Assembly: GCA_029207755.1 (NCBI GenBank)
Contig: JARCOQ010000005.1
Location: 51,735,563-51,799,562, forward strand
DNA from: Chamaea fasciata
Lineage: Eukaryota > Chordata > Aves > Passeriformes > Sylviidae
Length of the DNA stretch: 64,000 bases
Direction of reading: 5' to 3'
Both the position numbers and the translations under genes were made by a program. The notes below the pieces were generated by a model. The model worked only from the letters and a program-made list of their open reading frames with translations, did no database searches and was not told the origin of the DNA. Of this stretch, positions 54,211 through 64,000 are shown piece by piece (the first letter of the stretch is position 1; each line of letters starts with the position of its first letter).

Positions 54211-56254
54211 GATTTATACCTACATACTCCTCTGAGGCAGTTTTGACTTTTAAAGCTTTGAATATTTTGCCTTTCCATAAAGTTAAGGTAGCAGGTCATT
54301 TATCTGTTGATTCCTAACACAGCTGTAAGGCAGTGAACTTTTAATATATTGGTTTGAGGTAGCAACCAGGCAGGCCAGATGAGTCCCTACCTAAATATCC
54401 TACAATCCAAGAAGGTAGAGGGAATGTTTTATGGGAAAATGAGACATGGATTGATCACACGCAACATGGGATACACACCTGAATGCTGGACATATCAGCC
54501 TGTCTCTGCCTTGGCTATCAGCACACAACAGCTGTGGTAAAAGGATTTGATCCTCCCTTCCTTAAGTCCCAGTGCTAGGATCCTGTAGCTCTTTTAAAAT
54601 AACTGTCCAAATTAAAAAATAAAAAATAGAAAATATAAAACAGGCAGTGCTGGCTGGAAATCAACTGGAAAGACAAAATATTTGTGGAATAGAATTTTTT
54701 AACAGAATATGACTTTCCTTATACCTGCAGCTCTGCTCTCAACCTCTGCAGTCCTCTGAGCCTTAGAAATGTCTGCTTTTCAGGGAGATTGGACAATACA
54801 CAACTTTTAGTTGTACCCTTTGCCATCTTCCACAGGCACTGTGCCAGACAAATGAAAGTCATTAGCCTCCTTTCCAGTCATGCTCACTTGGAGGCTGAGC
54901 TCAACCACCCACCTACTCCCCAGCCCTTGTCAGCTGGTGATTTTTTACCTTTTCTCTCATCATTCTGCCGTTCCCAACATCCCATTAAACCCTGCCTGTG
55001 TGTCTGCTGCCTTGCTTTTGCCCAAGAAACCTAAGCGCTTCAAGCCCTGATAAGTGAATTTAACCTTCAGCATGAACATCAAGTCTCACATGACTCAGGC
55101 ACACAATTAAGCTTTGCAAGATAAGGGGCCAATTAATTTAATTGCCAAACAGAAAGAGGGAACTCCTACTCAGGTTTGCCTGAAATCATGTTGTTAATTA
55201 ATAATTTATTTATTTGCCATTTTACTTTGAAATCAGGAGGTAATGGAAATGTGAAAAATAGCTCCCTGTTTCTCCCTTTAAATTTTGATTTTCCAGGTCA
55301 AATGGAAGCCTTTCTTTTAGTACATGTGGGAGGGAAAAAAAAACCCCAAACTTTCTGATGTTTCAGATAGAATTTTAAAGGCTCTACTTTTACTTTAATC
55401 AAGAATAGTGGGATTAAACAACAATTAATACATTATCCTCTATCATGAGACCTTTGCACTAAACGTGATCGTGATAACAAATTGTTCTGTGGAAAAATGT
55501 TCCGAAATTGGGTGGATTTGGCTAACCCTACTGGAGATGTGTTTATTAGTGACTGAGTCAGGATTCTGATAACCAGGAGGATTTAAAACATACCTGATTT
55601 TAAGGGGAGCATTTCAATGAATATATGTAATGTCTGCTCAAATGGTGAAGGTTAAAAAATTGCATAATAAGCATTTGACTAATCCACACATCTAAATCTG
55701 GTTCTCAAAAGGAATGTTTCTAAATTTTTTTCCCCCAGATTCCCCCACGAATTTACTCAGGCTTTTTGCAAAATTTGTGTGGTGGAATAAATGTTAGTAT
55801 TTTTCCCTGTAAGATGACCTGAGTTGGCCAGAAGTTCTCCAAAAGTCAGTTTTGCTCAAAAGCAAAAATGTTATTATTTCTTCAAAATACATTTTTCCCA
55901 GCTTTATTTAAAGTCATTCTCTTGACACTGAAGATATTTTTAATGTACAAATATCGTTTTATCATGAAATTCAATGTGGAAATGGTCCAGCACTCATTCA
56001 CTACTTCTGACCTGGAGCAGTGAAGAACCATACTTAATAACATATTTTCTATCTATCTAGTAACAGTTTCTGCAGCATCTTCTGGGATATTAACACCCAG
56101 AGCAGAAGGAACACAGTCAACGGAGCAAATCCTTCCAACTCTATAGATTCATTGCAGTCTCATCAGCTGCTTTCTTATCCAACATAAAATGCAGGAACAA
56201 ATGTGCCTATCCTCAAGACACATCTTAGGAATTTTAAAGCTTTCCAACAATGAA

Positions 56255-56820
56255 CACAGAATCACAAAATTATTTGGGTTGGAAGGAACCTTGAAGATCA
56301 GCCAGTTCCAATTGCCTGCCATGGGCAAGGACACCTTCCACTGGACCAGGTTTGGAGCTTCAACCAGCTTGGGACACTGCCAGGGATGGGGCAGCCACAG
56401 CTTCTCAGGGCAATTTGTGCCAGGGCCTCACCACCCTCACAGGGAAGAATTTCTTCCCAATATCCAATCTAAACCTCCTCTCTGTCAGTGTGAAGCCATT
56501 CCCCTTGTCCTGACACTCCAGGCTCTTGTCAAGAGTCTCTTTCCATCTTTTTTGGAGGCTCCCATTGGGCACTGGAATGCTGCAATGATGTCCCCCCAAA
56601 GCCTTCTCCTCTCCAGGCTGAACAATCCCAATTCCCTCAGCCTTTCCACCCAGCAGAGCTGCTCCATCCCTCTGATGCCCTTGGTGTCCCTGCTCTGGCC
56701 TGGCTCCAGCAGCTCCCTGTCCTTGCTGTGCGGGAATCCCAGGGCTGCAGGCAGCCCTGCAGGTGGGGCTGAGCAGGAAGGGGCAGAGGGGCAGAATCCC
56801 CTCCCTCACAGGATAGAGAA
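56255..56820 (-). mobile_element. CR1 LINE 3' part, minus orientation
   Basis: About 565 bp with the same blocks as the copy at 49.7 kb, extending further inward through ggggcagaatcccctccctc. The 219-residue plus-strand and 195-residue minus-strand open frames over it are CR1 shadows. Confidence 0.94.
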
Positions 56821-57785
56821 TGGTAGAAAAGAGCAGTCCAGCAGGTAGGGCTCCTCCCAAGGGGGATTTCCCCAGTGAGGGAATCTGTGGTCTCTCCCTC
56901 TCTGGGAAATGCCCAAATGCAGTCCCAGGATGAGAAAGGAGAGACTGGGCATACTCATGGGCACTTTGTTTCTCTGGGAGATGGAGCAGCATTCAAGGTT
57001 CTGAGTGACAATTAGGAAAAAGGCTCTGCAGCAGGATACAGGACAGGGATAAGTTAGTCATGAGCACAGATGAAGAGTAATCCTGCATTAGTCACACCAC
57101 AGATAATAAGAGCTGGAAAATGATGACATGTGAGCCTCATGTTAAACCCACTTATGCTTAATTCTCTGTGCTGAATATAAATTGTTCTAAAGAACAACGC
57201 ATTCCTCTACAGAACAATTCTTCACATCATGGCACTAACATCTCTGTCATCTTGATTTAGGCCATTTAAATGTCAGTAAGACAAGTTAACACTGCCTAAG
57301 GGCAGCTCTGTCCCATGCACCAGAAATCTTGTTCTATCATTTTCTGTTTTTCTGTAGTGCCTCATGAAAAGATGCAACTTTCGCACGCAGGGGTGGATTT
57401 GCAGTGGGATTACTGGGAAGAGGGATGGTGAATCCCTTTTCTCCTCTGTATTCCTCCCCAGTGCAGTAGGAAATATAAAGAATTAAGATCTAATGTTACT
57501 TGGTGTATCTCTGCCACCACCCTGGCCGTGCTGTAGCCAGCCTGCCATGTGGAAATGTTTCCCTTCCACCCATTCCAGCCCTGAATGCCTTGCTTCTCCA
57601 AAGGTGTGTTTCTATGTCCCAAAAAAAACCCAAATGAAAAGGATGATGAGGGAGCACAAGTCAAGTTTTCCATATGAACACAAGCAGCCCATCTGCCTTG
57701 CAACCACTTTGAATGCCAAAAGATCCACAATTTCTACCATCAGACAGGATTATTAGATATTAAAAGCACAGAAAATATCATAAGC

Positions 57786-57900
57786 CACAGAATCACTGAA
57801 TCAATGAGGTTGGAAAAGACTTCCAAGGTCATCGAGTCCGACCTTTGACCAGTGCAACATTTGACCATGCTAGTCACAGAGAAACTGGCTTTTGAAGGAC
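57786..57900 (-). mobile_element. Old CR1 LINE fragment, minus orientation
   Basis: Starts cacagaatcactgaatc, then gaggttggaaaagacttcc and aaggtcatcgagtccgacc, the hallmark of an older CR1 subfamily. It fades into unique sequence after about 57900. Confidence 0.85.
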
Positions 57901-60020
57901 AGAATATTCCTGAGGGAAAGGGGAGCTACTGTGTTGCTTTCTGAGGATGCAAGTTCAACATAAAAAGCTATAATGAATTTTTCTTTTGGCAAAAGTGGGT
58001 GTAGAGCCTGACAGCAATAAAACCCCCGAGGTGAAATTTGAAAATGTTAGCAGATTATTAGCAGTGTATTAAAAAAAAATGTGCAGAAAGTTTCAGTGCT
58101 AAATTAATGAAGTGCTGGCCTCTCAACCCCTTGCAGCCTGTTTGAAGAGAGGCTCTGAACCTCCTGCCACAAGGTCCCCTCACCTGAAGCCATGGGGTTG
58201 TATGGTGCAGATAATACTCAACCAGGTGCCTCCTACCTGCTGAAGTTCCAGGTTTGTCCCACCTGCAGGGGCTCAAAGGCACCTTTGACGGAGAATTAAA
58301 ATGAATTTTATAAACGAATTTTATAAACAAACAACCTTTGGGTCCTGGGGGAGCTGTACCTACTCCTGCAGCTTTCTCTAAAGGTAATGTGTAGCCAGAG
58401 ACTCACAGGAAATATATTATACCCATTCTGCTGGAGACTGAACTTCTGAAGCATTTTTTCCTAATGACTTTGTGTGTTTGTCCTTGAAGAACAACAACTT
58501 TGGTGGGGGGGGGCAGGGCAGGGAGGAGAAGAAAAAAATGTTTTCTGAGGATGCTGCAATAAAATTATCACTGGCACCAGTTGGTGCAGCAGTTTTACAT
58601 TCAGGCTGGGTTAGGAAGTCTTTTGTTCTTGCCTCTGGTTTGCATGTCTTGTTTACACAGGGCAGTTAATGCAAATAAAAGGACTAACCACCACTACCAA
58701 GCAGCTGTAACAGATAGCACAGTGAGTATGGGATGGATTGTGTTACAGCAGGGAAGGGGGATTTGTAGTTCTGTGTTATACTAGGATGCTGCTTTCCCAT
58801 ACGGGGAGCAAATTCTTCAGTGGTTAAATTGAAGCAGGGATCTAATTTATTTGTACTGAATAACTCCTTCTGCCCCCAACCTGGAGCACCCTCTCCCTGG
58901 GAACAAGGCAGACTGAAGGTGTTCATCTCCTAGTACCAATGCCTGGGTATGTCAAGCACCTTAGCAGGAGGTTTCAAAGGCATTTCCCTACTGCAGAGCA
59001 CTGATAGAACTCCTGCCTCTGAGGTTTTTTACATTCTCATGGAAATAAAATTGCTGTGACTGACACAGCAGCATCCATCCCTTCCCTGCACCCCCTGCCC
59101 CACAAGCTTCAACGTTGCCATCTTTCCTTTGCATACCCTGGATTTCACTTTGAGGTCTTCCTCTGAGTCCTAGGCTCTTCATTTAAACATACAATGAGCT
59201 CTGCACACTCCCTCTCTTGTCTGCTCCCTCCTCTCTCAATCTGTTCTCACCCTCAGCCCTTCCCTTCCACTTCACTGTGTTTTTATTTACCCAGACTCAC
59301 TTTCCTCCATCCCCCACTCTGCTGCAGACCCTCCTAATGTGTCTCCCGGCTTCCACTTTCTGGTTCCATCAGTTTGGCTTGCACTCTTAGCATCCCTTCC
59401 TTCCTCCTTCTCAGAGTTACCTTTGATATGCCTTGGATCCCCCTTTCTCATGACCTTTAAGCTTTCCCACACCAATATCTGGTATCCAACAGGTGCCCCC
59501 CTGCCATCTCCAGGCATGTCAAACATCAGGCATCCCTGTGAAGGTTCTGAATCTCCAAGCAGGAAACCCAGAACAGTGTTGTATGAACTGAGTTCTCTCC
59601 AAAAGCATGTCTGGTACCTCGGTATCTGGGCTCTGTTTTGCTTCTTCAAAGACTTGAGAGTCAAGCTTTGCAATCGAGCCACAACAAGGCTAATCCTGTA
59701 TTTTTCTTGCACTGTTTGCTTGGTGCCAACAGGGTCTCTATAATTTGCAGTGAGGAGCCCAGGTGTGGATCTATCTGAGACATGGCCAAAATATTGGAAC
59801 ATGCCCTGTGCTGCTGCATAACATGGGTTTAACTTTCAGTGTCTTCTGAGGGAAAAGCTATAGAAGAGTTTAATTCTCTTTGCTAAAGGGTTTTTGTCCT
59901 TTTCTGTCATCCCTCTGTGTTACTAATGTGTCTTTCATTAATATCTTCTCTCACAAATACTTCCTTTTCATTTCCTCAATTCCCTTTCTTCCTCCCAGCC
60001 AATTTACAAACCCTGTGGGG
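57901..60020. other. Intergenic with an unexplained long open frame
   Basis: A 171-codon minus-strand frame (59802-59287) overlaps a 134-codon plus-strand frame (59339-59743). Neither has a recognisable domain or signal. A 13-bp tandem (gaattttataaac) lies at 58303-58328 and a G-run at 58506-58515. I do not call a gene. Confidence 0.4.
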
Positions 60021-60295
60021 ATGGCAGGCCTGTGTGGGAATGGCTTCGCACTGACAGAGAGCAGGTTTAGATTGGACATGAGGAAGAAATTGTTCCCTGT
60101 GACGCTGGTGAGGCCCTAGCACAGGTTGCCCAGAGCAGCTGTGGCTGCCTCATTCCTGGAAATGTCCAAGGCCAGGTTGGATGGGGCTCTGAGCAAGCTG
60201 GGCTAGTGGAAGGTGTCCCTGCTGTGGCAGGGGGTTGGAACTGGATGATCTCCAAGATCCTTTCCAACCTAAACCATTCCATGACTCTATGGAGG
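60021..60295 (+). mobile_element. CR1 LINE 3' end, plus orientation
   Basis: Contains tggcttcgcactgacagaga, gattggacatgaggaagaaa, ggctagtggaaggtgtccct and ggatgatctccaagatcc, ending near cattccatgactctatgg. 5'-truncated and moderately diverged. Confidence 0.92.
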
Positions 60296-63200
60296 GGTCA
60301 GGGAGGCAGTGTCCAGTTTTGCAATGAGGTCACTACAGGCAAAGCTGGAAATTTAACCAGTCCCTGATAGGATTGGGCTGATTCCCACTGGGTTTGTTTC
60401 TCAGGAGACACCCAGTCTGGGTTTGGTCACTCTGTCTGCAAACACAGCTTTAGCTCTTAAACCCTAGTCTTCTTCCCAGCACAGATATGAAATCCAGCAG
60501 ATAAAAACTGGGATCTTCTCCCTGTGCCTTCCCCAATAAAAGAGGAATTTCTATGCCCTGCAGAAGGCTTCTTCAGAAGATGGCTGGTCTGTGTGTGCTG
60601 CTTGCTGTTCATTTAACTGCCCAGGCTGCAATAAGTCCTAGTTTGTGTTGTTTGTTAAGTAATTTTCAGCAAAAGTTTTGCTATAAAATATCGCCATGGC
60701 AAAAAGAAACCTTTCATGGCAATGTTTTCATTCAGTGAAAATTCTGGGGATGCAGAATTCTGGGTCCAGGAGGAACCCTGATAAAAAGTGGTGTCAAAGA
60801 GTCCATTTTCCTTGTGTGTAGTAAGTGGGTTTATCTCTCAACACCTGGATTAGGCAGGGAACTTCATCCTTAGTCTCCTGTCTCTTCTTTACTTGAGCAA
60901 AGCCACATCCAAAGGGATTTTTCTAACCAGGGCAGGTATTTCACAGTTTTCCCTGCTAGAGTGTATCTAACCTGCATAAATACTTAAACACTTGCTGAGA
61001 GAGGAGAGCGTTTTGCAAGAGATTGATCTGACAGTGCTGCTGTTCAGGCGTTCACACAGGATGTGGGAAACTGAAGTTCAGGTCCGTGCCTCAATGAATA
61101 TTTAATTATTTATGGAAAGCAGAGCAGCTGCAGTAGGGAGGAGTGAGACACAGTAATGCCTCTGGAGTTGGGGCACTTATAGGGCATGTTGGAGGGGGCA
61201 GAGCAAGATCTCATCCCCAGCTCTCCCACATTCCTGGTGACTGTCTCAGCCATGGTTGGCTCACTTGCTCTGTTAGCTAAGAAGAAACCTTCAGAGCTTG
61301 CCTCTGTCCCACTGCAAAAGTTTTAAAACCTCTGTGTAGTATAAATTACTCCAGTTCTGGCATTTTTCAGTTTTTCAAACCTCTGTTTTTCAGTGTTAAT
61401 ATTCTTTTACGCTGTACAAATATTTAAAATGCAAATTAAAATATTTTAGTCTCCCTTGTGACTTCTCAAGGAAGCAGTCTGAATAGTTTGCTGTATTATC
61501 AGCCTGGATTCCAGGGCCTACTGGTTTGGGCTCCTGAGTACTTTTGTGGCTGAGGAAAAAAATAAAAATGGGGTTAATAGGGTTTATATTTGGTTTGGAC
61601 AGTCATAAGGCTTGAGGTCAGGCTTGCAGAAGCAATTTCCGTAGACTAACACTCCCAAGCTGTGTCTTATAAAGTCCTTAAGGATCAGGAGAGGAGGTTG
61701 TAAAAATAAAACACCCACTCTGAAGAAATATGAATATTATGTTCTCAGGCCTCACCACAGAGGTATTGGCTTATCACCTACAGGCACTCCTCATGGAGTC
61801 CAGGAGCTCAGGCTCACTGTTCCACAAAAAGTCCACATGCAGAGGAAGGAGTGGACATTATGTGGCAGGTGGGGTGAACTTTTGAATTTCATGGTGTCTC
61901 TGGACTTTCTTCCCAATCCTTTACTCTCCTTCAGTTTGTCACCCCCTTTTGATGCATGCTGTTTGCACCAGGTCAGAGAATTTATGATGTGAAATCCCAA
62001 AGCTTCATCCTTGCTTATGTTCACACAGTCATCCCATGTCATTTTTGCTTGTCTACTGTAATCCTCAGTGTGGACTTTAGGCCTGTCAGATCTAACTTTG
62101 CAGCTCATCCCCTCAAATACAGATGTCCCTGGCTGCTGACTTCAGCAAACACTGGTTCTCTTCAAAGCTACCACTGTCTAAATGCCTTCAAAACCATAAA
62201 ATTCTCCTTAGAGCAAACGGGTTGTGCATATTCATATCACTGCTTCCTCATCTTCCAGCTTACTGAAATCCTCTTTAACTTAGCAAGGAGTGTAACACTG
62301 AAGGTGTTGTTATCCATCAGGGGCTCTTAGCAGACAGGGATAGCTCTCCTTCGAGGCAGGAAAAGGGCACGAGTGAGAAATTGCACCCAAACTTCCCATC
62401 TGGTCAGTGACTGGGGCAGCTCTTGCTCAAAGGAGCTAAAGAGGGGCCCAGATCTGATAGACTGCTCCTAAACAGGAGATGACTGCCTGCAGACTGGAGC
62501 TAGGACTAATTAGGAGAGGTCAGTTCTATGCCAGTTCTTTCCTAGTACAGGCAGCGACCTTCCAGCTCCCAGGGATGCTCCCAGACACATGCAGATTTAA
62601 TGCAACAGACACAGCCTTATTGCTAAATCCAGCAGGATGAAGGACCTCACTTTTATCTTACTCAATTCAGAAAACCTCCAGCTTGTGGGGAAGGGTAAGA
62701 TATGTCCTATTTCGCTGCTTTGTGAAAGGCCATTTAGCAATAAACATGTAGCAGAGGAGGTAAAATTTGTTGCACAATCCATCACCCTGACCTTTGCAGG
62801 AAATAAAACTCTGCTTTGGAGCTCATCAACAACAACTCATGGCGTGATTTACTGCTGGGGCTCCCTAATTTTATGCTAATGTAACTCTATTGATTTCTGC
62901 ACATTTGCAGTGGTATTACATGGGAGGAACACAAAAATAAACAGAGCACTCAGTGTGATGAGGGGACTGTGTGACAGAGAGCTTGCCTGTGTTTCCCAAT
63001 TTTATCATCTGGCCTAATGAAAGCCACTACTTCTCCATGCATCCCTCAATGCCATCAGTCCTAGCACCATGTTAGTTAAAAAAAGTGATAAATTACCTTC
63101 TCTTACTGCTGTCTGGATCTAAAGCTATTTGTGAATTACTGCCAGTAGGTATTTAAAGAGAAAAAAATAAGAAGAAATTAAAATCAATTCAGCAAATCCC

Positions 63201-64000
63201 TCTAAGTATTACAAACAAAGGAAGATTTGTAAATGACCTGTGCTCAACATATCTGTTACCAACAGGGATGACAGTGTTTGGCAGTATTTTTCCAGTTGAT
63301 TTATAACCACCCTGGAGAGCAGGGAAAGTTGGCTGAAAATCTTGTGCTGCCACTTATTTTTCTATTTGTTTGTTGATTATTTTTTTGTCTCTGCACTGAG
63401 CACAAATGTTCTCTTTTGGGGTGCTTCTCTGATTTTTTGTTCGTGCTGCAGAAGGAAAACCATAAATCTCTTGACAGCTGCTATTCTGGCTTATCAAAGA
63501 CTTGCTTAAAACACATTAGAGTCAAAGAAAGGCTGCTGTGCAGCAGACACAGGACAATGGGGTGAAAAATGATGTAAAAACAACTTCTTTGCAAAGCAAA
63601 GTTTAGAAAGCAGAGTTTAGTGTGAAGCAGAAAAAGACATACACGTTAATATGACCATATGACTGGGAATAAGGAGCACAAGGATTCTTCTTGCTAGGAA
63701 GAAATAAATCCATGGGGCATCCTCAGGTGGAAGAGTGTATTCATTACATTTCTGGCAGTGGATCCTCAGTAGCATAGAGAATCGGAGTCTCATTTTTTGA
63801 GAGAACAAGCTTTGTACCTCACACTTTGTTCAGAAGCCTGCTTTGGTCTCAGTGTCTGTCTTCTGACACCTGCATGGATTCATTTCCACCACAAGCTCCT
63901 GTGTACACCTTCTTTCAGGATGATGCCTGTCAAAACAAAGCCATGAATTCAACCACTGGCACTTTTCTCTCTCTGTGGTCTTATCTCTAATGCAAACTAG
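60296..64000. other. Intergenic to window end, nothing recognised
   Basis: AT-leaning unique sequence with short frames only. KCNA6, expected on this side from amniote synteny, is not reached. Confidence 0.55.

Larger units (their letters stand above)
52881..56254. other. Intergenic
   Basis: Contains the short CR1 end at 53.85 kb, A-rich tracts at 54164-54210 and 54603-54640 and a T-rich tract at 53400-53432. No gene recognised. Confidence 0.55.

Noticed and set aside
56189..56992. 219- and 195-codon frames
   Set aside because: They coincide with a CR1 LINE copy; the same translations recur at 49.8 kb and 34.4 kb.

Overview
The window is nuclear DNA from a bird. At least fourteen CR1 LINE copies in both orientations carry the 3'-terminal half typical of avian CR1. 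There is one CpG-rich solo LTR, introns and intergenic DNA are compact, and the single long open reading frame encodes a vertebrate Shaker-type potassium channel almost identical to mammalian Kv1.1. A songbird is likely from the overall repeat texture, but I cannot name the species.

The only protein-coding gene I can support is KCNA1 (Kv1.1), on the minus strand. Its whole CDS is one exon at 28176..26701. Reading upstream on the minus strand, there is a pyrimidine-rich 5' UTR, a candidate splice acceptor (28332/28331), a 1.03-kb candidate 5'-UTR intron carrying a (CA)n/(AAAT)n microsatellite, a strong donor (29358/29357), a short candidate exon 1 with a 16-codon uORF, a TATA box at 29504-29510 and a CpG island (about 29.66-30.45 kb). 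Downstream, an AT-rich and almost repeat-free 6-kb stretch (26.7 to about 20.1-20.9 kb) fits the known very long KCNA1 3' UTR. It holds several AATAAA-type signals on the minus strand, a miR-129-type seed match and a 150-bp nested palindrome. In other amniotes KCNA1 sits between KCNA6 and KCNA5 in one orientation. Neither neighbour is in the window; by orientation KCNA5 should lie off the left end and KCNA6 off the right end.

Layout: 1-20 kb is intergenic with four CR1 copies or remnants on the left (1.5, 2.1, 6.7, 11.7 kb), one at 13.8 kb and a solo LTR (about 5.4-6.16 kb). 20-30.5 kb is the KCNA1 transcription unit and promoter. Just beyond the promoter (30.6 kb) lies a fragment of an ancient amniote CR1/L3-like repeat, a possible exapted element. 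31-64 kb is intergenic with nine CR1 copies, long poly(A) tracts, small tandem duplications, a tight hairpin at 39.89 kb, a duplicated 59-bp segment (33.05 and 34.89 kb) and a decayed but full-length 5S rRNA-derived sequence on the minus strand at 52.76-52.88 kb.

I found no novel multi-gene system. The most interesting non-obvious items are the nested palindrome at 22.35-22.50 kb, the 5S-derived relic, the ADAR-editing hairpin preserved inside the KCNA1 coding sequence, and the ancient repeat beside the KCNA1 promoter.
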